This document shows positions 1 to 4,448 of a stretch of 5,283 nucleotides of DNA, piece by piece. Origin of the DNA: Candidatus Dojkabacteria bacterium (GTDB taxonomy: Bacteria > Patescibacteriota > Dojkabacteria > GCA-002793355); contig JALVLD010000059.1 in assembly GCA_027033525.1 (NCBI GenBank), positions 1 through 5,283 of the forward strand, in the 5' to 3' direction. The notes under the pieces are model-generated. The model saw nothing but the letters and a program-made list of their open reading frames with translations, had not been told where the DNA came from and ran no database searches. The position numbers were made by a program, and so were the translations under genes. The first letter of the stretch is position 1; each line of letters starts with the position of its first letter.

Positions 1-57
1 GCAACAGAGGCAAGGATCTATTTTGCAGAAACAAAGAAGTTTATAAAGGAGTGGTAG
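1..57 (+). CDS. C-terminal end of an unidentified protein (partial)
   Basis: Reading from base 1, the frame is open for 18 codons and ends at TAG (55-57). The translated tail is ATEARIYFAETKKFIKEW, an amphipathic, lysine- and glutamate-rich stretch of the sort that forms a C-terminal helix. The start lies outside the window. The piece is too short to name a family, and an 18-codon open frame can occur by chance. It is followed by 78 bases before the next start codon, so the two genes could share a transcript, but nothing links them functionally. Confidence 0.45.
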   Translation, partial: ATEARIYFAETKKFIKEW

Positions 58-72
58 AGGGGAGAATTAAGT

Positions 73-112
73 TGTTTAACTGTTGGTCAGGTATTTAATA
101 TTGCGCTATAGG
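73..112 (+). promoter_or_regulatory. Weak candidate promoter in the gap before the split gene
   Basis: The 78-base gap 58-135 contains two poor sigma70-like pairs: TTGTTT (73-78) with TAATAT (96-101), spacer 17, and TTGGTC (83-88) with TATAGG (107-112), spacer 18. Each hexamer matches only 3-4 of 6 consensus bases. A GATAAA (122-127) lies 8 bases before the ATG, in the position used by the -10 boxes of genes further right, but it is also only 4 of 6. No Shine-Dalgarno sequence precedes the ATG at 136. Such matches are common by chance in AT-rich DNA. Confidence 0.2.
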
Positions 113-135
113 ATAAGTGTTGATAAAGTCCACGC

Positions 136-633
136 ATGTGCAGTAATCATATAGGTCCTGAGAGTGAGGAGAGCGGGGCTCTTTACAGCCCTAATGAACG
201 TTTTTCTGTAACTGCTGATACATTCGAGGGGATATGGGGAGTTTACAATAATATTTTGCAACGAGAGAAGTTACCTAGATACATTGGAGAAAGACAATTG
301 CGGAGCAGTTTAGGGGTTTTAGGTATGCGCTTAGTCACGGCGACTACAGTATTAGACTTAGCAGATAACCAAAACAGTGTTCCAAAGAAACGTAGATTAC
401 TTCCTGAAGAGAAACCGTTAACGACTTTGAATGTTTTAATTGGGAGACCAGTTATTAAAGGAGAGGATATTGGGATAGTAGAAACTATAGCCCATATGCC
501 AATAGGTATAATTGCTTATTCAGTTGAAAGTCCTAGGTTTCGTGTTGTTTTCCCGTTTTTAAATTTGATTTGGAGGTACATGTTACAGATGCTAACTACC
601 ACTTATTTTTTCCTACTAGAGATGAAATCTTAG
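136..633 (+). CDS. Unrecognised protein, N-terminal part of a gene split by a frameshift
   Basis: This is a 165-residue frame that I do not recognise. The ATG at 136 is the first start after an in-frame TAA (124-126), with no Shine-Dalgarno sequence. The first 30 residues are polar; a mixed helix/strand region follows, with a basic KKRR patch near residues 84-87 and hydrophobic strand-like segments around 98-104 and 118-140. There is no signal peptide or clear membrane segment in residues 1-140. After residue 140 the character changes abruptly to a hydrophobic tail ending FFLLEMKS, while the frame one base back continues with balanced, soluble-looking sequence. I infer that the natural product continues in the -1 frame at 558-564, giving about 280 residues with the next entry. 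If the frame is not shifted, the gene simply makes a 165-residue protein. G+C over 181-660 is about 37% by hand count, above the 28% of the acetyltransferase gene to the right. Confidence 0.6.
   Translation: MCSNHIGPESEESGALYSPNERFSVTADTFEGIWGVYNNILQREKLPRYIGERQLRSSLGVLGMRLVTATTVLDLADNQNSVPKKRRLLPEEKPLTTLNVLIGRPVIKGEDIGIVETIAHMPIGIIAYSVESPRFRVVFPFLNLIWRYMLQMLTTTYFFLLEMKS
558..564 (+). promoter_or_regulatory. Candidate -1 frameshift heptamer T TTA AAT
   Basis: In the frame of the ATG at 136, the bases read T TTA AAT, which fits the X XXY YYZ rule for simultaneous-slippage -1 frameshifting (the tRNAs re-pair on TTT AAA). A slip here enters exactly the frame that stays open to 977, giving 143 residues plus 137 more. 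The fit of site, direction and location is seen directly. Whether ribosomes slip here or the gene just carries a one-base change near the T-run is undecided. Confidence 0.35.
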
Positions 634-977
634 AATTACAAAGAGCTTTTGCTAGTTTGTCTCCTGAGTATATTTTAGGTGTTTATTCAATGATTACTGC
701 AGTACGTACCGAACGTTGGCGAGAAGTACTATATTTCTTTTGGAGGGTGCAAGAGGAAGCTTTAAAACAACAGAAGATAAGAGGTGGTATTTTAGGACAG
801 ATGCGTAGATGCAAGGGGATGCAGGGAAGGGGTTCAGAAATGCAATGGTTTAAAGAGCGGCTTTTTGCGGCGAAAGGTAGTTTAGAACGTTTGGCGTTAT
901 TAGAGTTATTTTCAACGTCCCCCTCCAAGGATCCTTTTACTGGCCGTGACATTCCACCAGGCCCAATTGCAATTTAG
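570..977 (+). CDS. Unrecognised protein, C-terminal part of the split gene
   Basis: This frame is open from 537, after a TAG at 534-536, to the TAG at 975-977. Its only upstream start candidate is a TTG at 570 with no ribosome binding site. The first in-frame ATG is at 690 and would cut off a well-formed region, so independent translation looks poor. The 135-residue reading has a strand-like start (EVHVTDANYHLFF), then helices rich in E, R, L and Q (about 19-70), a glycine/arginine/methionine-rich basic linker (71-92), another helix, and a proline-rich end (DPFTGRDIPPGPIAI). It resembles the second half of a soluble protein that begins in the preceding frame. Joining by a -1 shift at 558-564 gives a 280-residue product. 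I recognise no family. Alternatives are a decayed pseudogene, an assembly error in the T-run 556-560, or a real frameshifted gene. Confidence 0.55.
   Translation: MEVHVTDANYHLFFPTRDEILELQRAFASLSPEYILGVYSMITAVRTERWREVLYFFWRVQEEALKQQKIRGGILGQMRRCKGMQGRGSEMQWFKERLFAAKGSLERLALLELFSTSPSKDPFTGRDIPPGPIAI
575..600 (+). other. Weak hairpin downstream of the slippery heptamer
   Basis: GGTA (575-578) can pair with TACC (597-600), and GTTA (582-585) with TAAC (593-596). This leaves a three-base bulge (579-581) and a seven-base loop. The stem begins 10 bases after the heptamer, slightly further than usual for frameshift stimulators, and has only 8 pairs, half of them A-T or more. It may be chance. A GGAGG at 572-576 overlaps the foot of the stem. 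Confidence 0.2.
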
Positions 978-986
978 TGTGTATAC

Positions 987-1037
987 GGCATTGCCCCTTA
1001 ATTGTTTATTCGTATATTCTTAAATCGGGCTATAGCC
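987..1037. terminator. Two small dyads in the convergent gap, possible weak terminators
   Basis: The 68-base gap between the converging split gene and the glycosylase gene contains GGCATTGCC (987-995) and the perfect palindrome GGCTATAGCC (1028-1037). Each would make only a 3-4 bp GC stem with a 3-4 base loop, and neither is followed by a clean T-run on either strand. They are the only terminator-like structures between the two genes, which both need to end here. Function is uncertain. Confidence 0.25.
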
Positions 1038-1045
1038 TTAATTAC

Positions 1046-1702
1046 TTAATTACTATTAAGTCTTCTTATCAATCTCACAACTTCATTTTTATATCGTGCT
1101 CCTTGCCCAACTGGATAATATGAAATAATCACTTTGTATTTTTTATTAAGTTGTAAATTAATTTGTTTGCCAAAATCATTTTTAAGTAAAGTTTGTTTGC
1201 CTAAAAGATGTGTTGCTGTTTTACTCCCAAGTGCAATAATGTATTTAGGTTGTAGTATTTTTATTTCTTTAAGTAAAAAAGGCAAAGCATGTTTAAATGC
1301 TGCATCAGGTAGAGGCGCGGAATCTTTTTTGGTAGCTTTTATAAACTCTGCAATAAAAATTTTGTGTGCTGCAATGTCTGCGTAGATGCGTTTCACTATC
1401 GCGGGGGTATATTTGTCCTTGGGGGTATTCTGAGTTATAGCAAGAGTTTCACCGCTAATGAGATTGCTCTCATATAAAAATTTCCAAACTTGTTTTGTAC
1501 CTATCCAAGGGTAAGTGTTGTAATTCCATGAAGGTAGAGTAGTTATATTTCTAGCAGTAGGATTAATAAACAAAAGCATTATTTTGGGATGTTTTATGCA
1601 ACCAGCACCGGGTACAGGTTTTAGATTTTTATCGCCCCAAGTTTGCTGCATGCGTAGTAGCAAAGGATGACTCCAATTAAAAAGCGTAAAAGGCGTTGGC
1701 AT
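1046..1702 (-). CDS. Uracil-DNA glycosylase superfamily protein
   Basis: The 218-residue protein probably removes uracil or another damaged base from DNA as the first step of base excision repair. It shows the superfamily's landmarks in order. FINPTAR (45-51) fits motif 1, with N47 at the catalytic asparagine position of the MUG/TDG and SMUG types. PWIG follows (65-68). PKYIIALGSKTATHLLG (152-168) is the typical 'P-x-hydrophobic-ALG-x-x-A' strand and helix. YYPVGQGARYKN (195-206) sits where the HPS-type DNA-intercalating motif is expected; a histidine is absent there. There is only one cysteine (C35), so it lacks the four-cysteine iron-sulphur cluster of families 4 and 5. Length is normal for the superfamily. 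The ATG at 1702 is forced: an in-frame TAA lies two codons upstream. The gene diverges from the acetyltransferase across only 18 bases. The subfamily and base specificity cannot be fixed from motifs alone; the altered motif 2 makes a different substrate possible. Confidence 0.75.
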   Translation of the reverse strand: MPTPFTLFNWSHPLLLRMQQTWGDKNLKPVPGAGCIKHPKIMLLFINPTARNITTLPSWNYNTYPWIGTKQVWKFLYESNLISGETLAITQNTPKDKYTPAIVKRIYADIAAHKIFIAEFIKATKKDSAPLPDAAFKHALPFLLKEIKILQPKYIIALGSKTATHLLGKQTLLKNDFGKQINLQLNKKYKVIISYYPVGQGARYKNEVVRLIRRLNSN

Positions 1703-1707
1703 AGTTT

Positions 1708-1716
1708 AGTATAATA
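1708..1716. promoter_or_regulatory. Overlapping divergent -10 elements in an 18-base gap
   Basis: The gap 1703-1720 between the two divergent ATGs carries a perfect TATAAT (1710-1715) on the plus strand, 5 bases before the ATG at 1721. On the minus strand it carries TATACT (complement of 1708-1713), 5 bases before the ATG at 1702, and TATTAT (complement of 1711-1716). No good -35 is visible for either. With standard spacing both transcripts would begin at or within a base or two of their start codons. Because the two -10 boxes overlap, RNA polymerase could not open both at once, so the genes may compete. Both -35 regions would lie inside the opposite coding sequence. Confidence 0.55.
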
Positions 1717-1720
1717 CGTT

Positions 1721-2266
1721 ATGTCTTTTTATGAAATAGACATTATTTATCCGCATGATGCTAAAGAGCTTATAAAGTTGAATGTTTTAGGTTGGATTCC
1801 TACATATTTTAACAACCAAGGAAAAAAGAAAAAACAAAAATCAGTAGCTGAATTTATAAAAACACGTTTGTCTTCAGCAAGAATAAAACAGTATCAACAA
1901 TTTATTGCAGATAAAAACTTTATTGGAGTTAAAGCTATAAATAAAGATTTAGGAATAATTGGTTATTGCGATGGCGCTATAAAAGGTAAAGAGGTAGCTG
2001 AAATTTTTGGAATTTATGTTTTACCAGGTTTAACTAGTTTAGGAATAGGTAAGACTTTATTAGATAGTTTTATAAACCAAGTACACAAACAAATGCCAAG
2101 CGTAAATTTTATTGAACTTACAGTTCTAGAAAAAAATATTCGTACTATAAAGTTTTATAAAAGAGAAGGATTCAAAATAATTTCTAAGCAGACATTAGAT
2201 TCAGGAAAGTTTATATACCGGTCGGGGTATAGAGTTTTATTGAAAATGCGAAAAACTCTGATATAA
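1721..2266 (+). CDS. GNAT-family N-acetyltransferase
   Basis: The 181-residue protein belongs to the GNAT fold, which transfers an acetyl group from acetyl-CoA to an amine (a protein N-terminus, small molecule or antibiotic). Seen in the sequence: an N-terminal strand and helix (about 3-20); a lysine-rich loop (GKKKKQK, 34-40); strand 4 (EIFGIYVLPG, 94-103); the acetyl-CoA pyrophosphate-binding motif A (LTSLGIGKTLL, 104-114, the usual Q/R-x-x-G-x-G/A pattern with L-x-x-G-I-G); and motif B (N139-I-R-T-I-K-F-Y-K-R-E-G-F151) with the usual aromatic-Y and GF. Its length is typical. The ATG is the first start after an in-frame TAA at 1712-1714; there is no Shine-Dalgarno sequence, and a TATAAT lies 5 bases upstream. 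By hand count 1741-2220 is about 28% G+C, the most AT-rich gene here. The substrate cannot be inferred; RimI-like protein acetylation is one option among many. Confidence 0.85.
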   Translation: MSFYEIDIIYPHDAKELIKLNVLGWIPTYFNNQGKKKKQKSVAEFIKTRLSSARIKQYQQFIADKNFIGVKAINKDLGIIGYCDGAIKGKEVAEIFGIYVLPGLTSLGIGKTLLDSFINQVHKQMPSVNFIELTVLEKNIRTIKFYKREGFKIISKQTLDSGKFIYRSGYRVLLKMRKTLI

Positions 2267-2267
2267 T
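2240..2267 (+). promoter_or_regulatory. Strong sigma70-type promoter for the ABC transporter
   Basis: TTGAAA (2240-2245, 5 of 6 to consensus) and TATAAT (2262-2267, 6 of 6) are separated by 16 bases. The -10 box overlaps the stop codon TAA (2264-2266) of the acetyltransferase gene, so the promoter is embedded in that gene's 3' end. Transcription would start near 2274, leaving only about six bases before the ATG at 2280 and no room for a Shine-Dalgarno sequence. The transporter can therefore be expressed independently of the gene upstream. Confidence 0.65.
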
Positions 2268-2279
2268 TAAGTTATCTTT

Positions 2280-4337
2280 ATGGCAAATAAATTACACCAT
2301 CCAACTTCAATTTTAGAAAGGCCTGTTGGAGTTGTTTCGTTAAGAGAGTATGTAGCCACATTGTTGCGGTTATTAAAATTTTTTTATGAAGCATGGGGGC
2401 CATTAAATTCTTTTGGCTTTTTGTTGTTATTAACAGTTAGGGCTTTAATACCAAATGTTGCTTTAACATATGCTATAGCAAGGATAATAGATGCAGTAGG
2501 TAACGGGCTGGGGATCTCTACAATTTATCCTTGGGCAAGTGTCATAATTTTTATAATATTTTGGAATTATTTGTTTGATACACGTTTTGGACTCACCAGC
2601 ACGTGGGAAAGACGATTGTTTATTAAGTTAGATCAATACATAAATTATGCTTGGTTAAATGCCCTACAAAATTACCCAATAGCAATACTTGAAAATCCTA
2701 ATTTTAATGCTTTAACCGCTCGGGCAGATCGTGTTTGGCGTGGAAACGAGATAGGTATCTTATTGAAGGAATTACGCGGAGTAATCAACAGCTTAATTTT
2801 TATTTTTACAGTCGGAGCATATGTTATCCTAAGATTCCCTATTTTAGTATTTATTTTAGTTGTTGTAAGTATTTTGTTAGGAATAGTCTGGTATAGATTC
2901 GTTGTAAGGCGGAATAAGTATAGTGACGCCTTTAGAGAAGCTAGACTTTCTACAAAAGGCGTTTTGGTTGAGCTTTTTAATATTCGCAATTACATAAATT
3001 TAAAGTATTACGGTTTTGTTAGCTACATAGCCAAAAACTTTAGCTATGGTAGTAGGATAATGCCCGAAGTAATTGAAACTTTAAATTTTAAGTTAGGTAT
3101 GAAGTCCTGGATTCCTTCCAGACTTATTATGGGGATCATACACACATTGATATTTATTTACTTCCTTAAATTGCTATTTACAGGCGGAATTTCTGTTGGT
3201 GAGTTTACATTTTATTTACGTATGGTTACGGATCTTGCAGTTAAAATTTCTTTTGTGGTTGCAAGCATGTCATTTATGTACAGCGAAGCTTATTATTTGT
3301 GGCTGTTTTTTAGATTTTTAGATGGAAGTGTAAAAGCCGAGCTTGAAAATAAAATCTTGCAAGATTTACCTAGCAAACGTCGGAGATATATATTAAGGCA
3401 TTTGAACAAATATGCTCCAAAAAGTTTAAATGGTAGCGATATTGTCATAAAAAATTTATGGTTTAAATATCCTAATGCTAAAGAGTATGCACTTAAGAAT
3501 ATTAATTTACACATCCCATATGGTAAAAACATTGCAATTGTGGGGGAAAATGGAGCTGGCAAAACTACATTAATAAAGTTAATTTTAGGTGCATATCCTA
3601 ATTATGCAGGCAAACTTTTAGTTGGAGATAAGGAACCTTTTGAATATAAGCAAGATATTTATTTAAAACAATTCAGTTCGTTACCTCAAGAGGTCGTAAG
3701 ATTGGGATTTTTGACAGCTGGCCAAATAATTATGCTAGATAAAATAGTTTCTTTCGGCAGTCGGAAACTAGAACCTCGTGACTTTTCGCTGGCAGGATTG
3801 TTTAGAAATAATAAAGAATACGAACAAATGTGGAGAGATTTAATGGCAGGAAAAATAAAGAATTTTTATACTCAATATATAGTATTAAGAAAACATCGAG
3901 TGAAGGTACATAACCGCTTGGTTTGGGCTGCGCAAAAAGCGTATATTTACGATGCCATTTTAAAGCTTCCGTTTAAATTTAATACACCGTTGTCGCCTAC
4001 GTTTGAAGCTGGGGTAGGATTATCTTTAGGCCAATGGCAGCGCTTGCATTTAGCCCGTGTGTTTTACGCACCTCGAGATATTTTATTGTTAGATGAACCA
4101 ACTAGCGCTGTAGATCCTAAAACCGCCTTAGATATAGTAGATAATATCTTTGAAGAATTCAAAGATAGAACAGTAATTATGGTGTCGCATAAATATTCAA
4201 CTATTTTGCAAGCGGATTATATTTATGTATTTAAGTCAGGAGAAATAATAGAGCAGGGAACGGCTAAAGAGTTGGTAGCCAAGGGGGGATATTTCACACA
4301 AGCATATCGCAAGGAGCGTGAAAGATTGCAGGTTTGA
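2280..4337 (+). CDS. ABC exporter half-transporter (membrane domain fused to ATPase)
   Basis: The 685-residue protein should dimerise in the cytoplasmic membrane and use ATP to export a substrate, type IV exporter style. Membrane segments are visible near 43-68, 82-100, 166-184, 186-207, 282-301 and 308-335. The ATPase domain follows: A-loop Y397; Walker A GENGAGKTT (422-430); Q-loop LPQE with Q470; signature LSLGQ (581-585, leucine in place of the usual third-position glycine) running into WQRLHLAR; Walker B ILLLDEP (601-607) with E606; D-loop SAVD (609-612); H-loop H637. All catalytic residues are present, so it should be active. The Q-loop-to-signature distance is 111 residues, roughly 50 more than in MsbA-like exporters; the extra, basic and aromatic stretch lies at about 489-545. 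The LSxGQWQ form and the LP...T...F..G lead-in recall lantibiotic- and peptide-type exporters, but the substrate is unknown. ATG 2280 is forced by an in-frame TAA at 2268-2270. Confidence 0.9.
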   Translation: MANKLHHPTSILERPVGVVSLREYVATLLRLLKFFYEAWGPLNSFGFLLLLTVRALIPNVALTYAIARIIDAVGNGLGISTIYPWASVIIFIIFWNYLFDTRFGLTSTWERRLFIKLDQYINYAWLNALQNYPIAILENPNFNALTARADRVWRGNEIGILLKELRGVINSLIFIFTVGAYVILRFPILVFILVVVSILLGIVWYRFVVRRNKYSDAFREARLSTKGVLVELFNIRNYINLKYYGFVSYIAKNFSYGSRIMPEVIETLNFKLGMKSWIPSRLIMGIIHTLIFIYFLKLLFTGGISVGEFTFYLRMVTDLAVKISFVVASMSFMYSEAYYLWLFFRFLDGSVKAELENKILQDLPSKRRRYILRHLNKYAPKSLNGSDIVIKNLWFKYPNAKEYALKNINLHIPYGKNIAIVGENGAGKTTLIKLILGAYPNYAGKLLVGDKEPFEYKQDIYLKQFSSLPQEVVRLGFLTAGQIIMLDKIVSFGSRKLEPRDFSLAGLFRNNKEYEQMWRDLMAGKIKNFYTQYIVLRKHRVKVHNRLVWAAQKAYIYDAILKLPFKFNTPLSPTFEAGVGLSLGQWQRLHLARVFYAPRDILLLDEPTSAVDPKTALDIVDNIFEEFKDRTVIMVSHKYSTILQADYIYVFKSGEIIEQGTAKELVAKGGYFTQAYRKERERLQV

Positions 4338-4338
4338 G

Positions 4339-4349
4339 CCACTGCGTGG
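4339..4349 (+). terminator. Small hairpin just after the transporter stop codon
   Basis: CCAC (4339-4342) pairs with GTGG (4346-4349) over a three-base loop, beginning one base after the TGA. No T-run follows, so it is a poor intrinsic terminator; it could instead protect the mRNA end or be chance. Nearby, AATTAA occurs at 4353-4358 and 4363-4368, a 10-base period. Confidence 0.2.
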
Positions 4350-4367
4350 AACAATTAACGCCAATTA

Positions 4368-4425
4368 ATCCACAAAACATAAAATTCCGTGAAACTAGAT
4401 TTCACACAATCTTGCTCCTGTGGAT
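4368..4425. repeat. Two nested inverted repeats sharing one centre (candidate operator)
   Basis: The outer arms ATCCACA (4368-4374) and TGTGGAT (4419-4425) are perfect 7-base complements. The inner arms GTGAAA (4389-4394) and TTTCAC (4400-4405) are perfect 6-base complements. The centres are 4396.5 and 4397, so the elements form one 58-base dyad with internal loops of 14 and 13 bases. The right outer arm lies between the -35 and -10 of the promoter for the next gene, a classic repressor site. The outer arms, read as TAATCCACA and CTATCCACA, also each match 8 of 9 bases of the DnaA box TTATCCACA. It could act as a DNA operator or as an RNA structure at the end of the transporter transcript. 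Confidence 0.35.
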
Positions 4426-4441
4426 AGTTATGTGTTAAAAT
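4412..4441 (+). promoter_or_regulatory. Extended -10 promoter for the downstream membrane protein
   Basis: TAAAAT (4436-4441, 5 of 6) is preceded by TG (4433-4434) and one base, the extended -10 arrangement, with a weak TTGCTC (4412-4417, 3 of 6) 18 bases upstream as a -35. Seven bases separate the -10 from the ATG at 4449, so the transcript should start at or one base before the start codon. The right arm of the nested dyad (4419-4425) falls in the spacer. Confidence 0.5.
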
Positions 4442-4448
4442 GTTATAG

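Noticed and set aside
572..591. GGAGG (572-576) as a ribosome binding site for the second half of the split gene
   Set aside because: The ATGs that follow at 580 and 589 are in the first frame and end at 633, so this site cannot start the downstream frame.
683..1385. Minus-strand frame 683-952 and plus-strand frame 1134-1385
   Set aside because: Each is antisense to a better-supported gene (the split protein and the glycosylase) and is serine/cysteine-rich in the way that antisense shadows often are.
1696..1701. TTGGCA as a -35 for the acetyltransferase promoter
   Set aside because: It is only 8 bases from the TATAAT at 1710, far too close, and no -10 lies 16-18 bases downstream of it.
1820..1841. 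Long A-tracts in the acetyltransferase gene as a possible frameshift site
   Set aside because: The frame stays open and the conserved GNAT motifs follow in the same frame; the tract encodes a lysine-rich loop.
2672..3562. Minus-strand open frames at 2672-2989 and 3293-3562
   Set aside because: They are opposite the ABC transporter, whose domains are unmistakable; the antisense translations show no domain pattern.
4335..4337. UGA recoded to an amino acid, as in some reduced bacterial lineages
   Set aside because: The TGA ends the transporter at a normal C-terminal position and readthrough would add only six residues before TAA; no in-frame TGA interrupts any conserved domain.
4366..4427. Replication origin based on two DnaA-box-like sequences
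   Set aside because: There are only two imperfect boxes, no AT-rich unwinding tract, and no dnaA, dnaN or other origin genes; kept only as part of the dyad.
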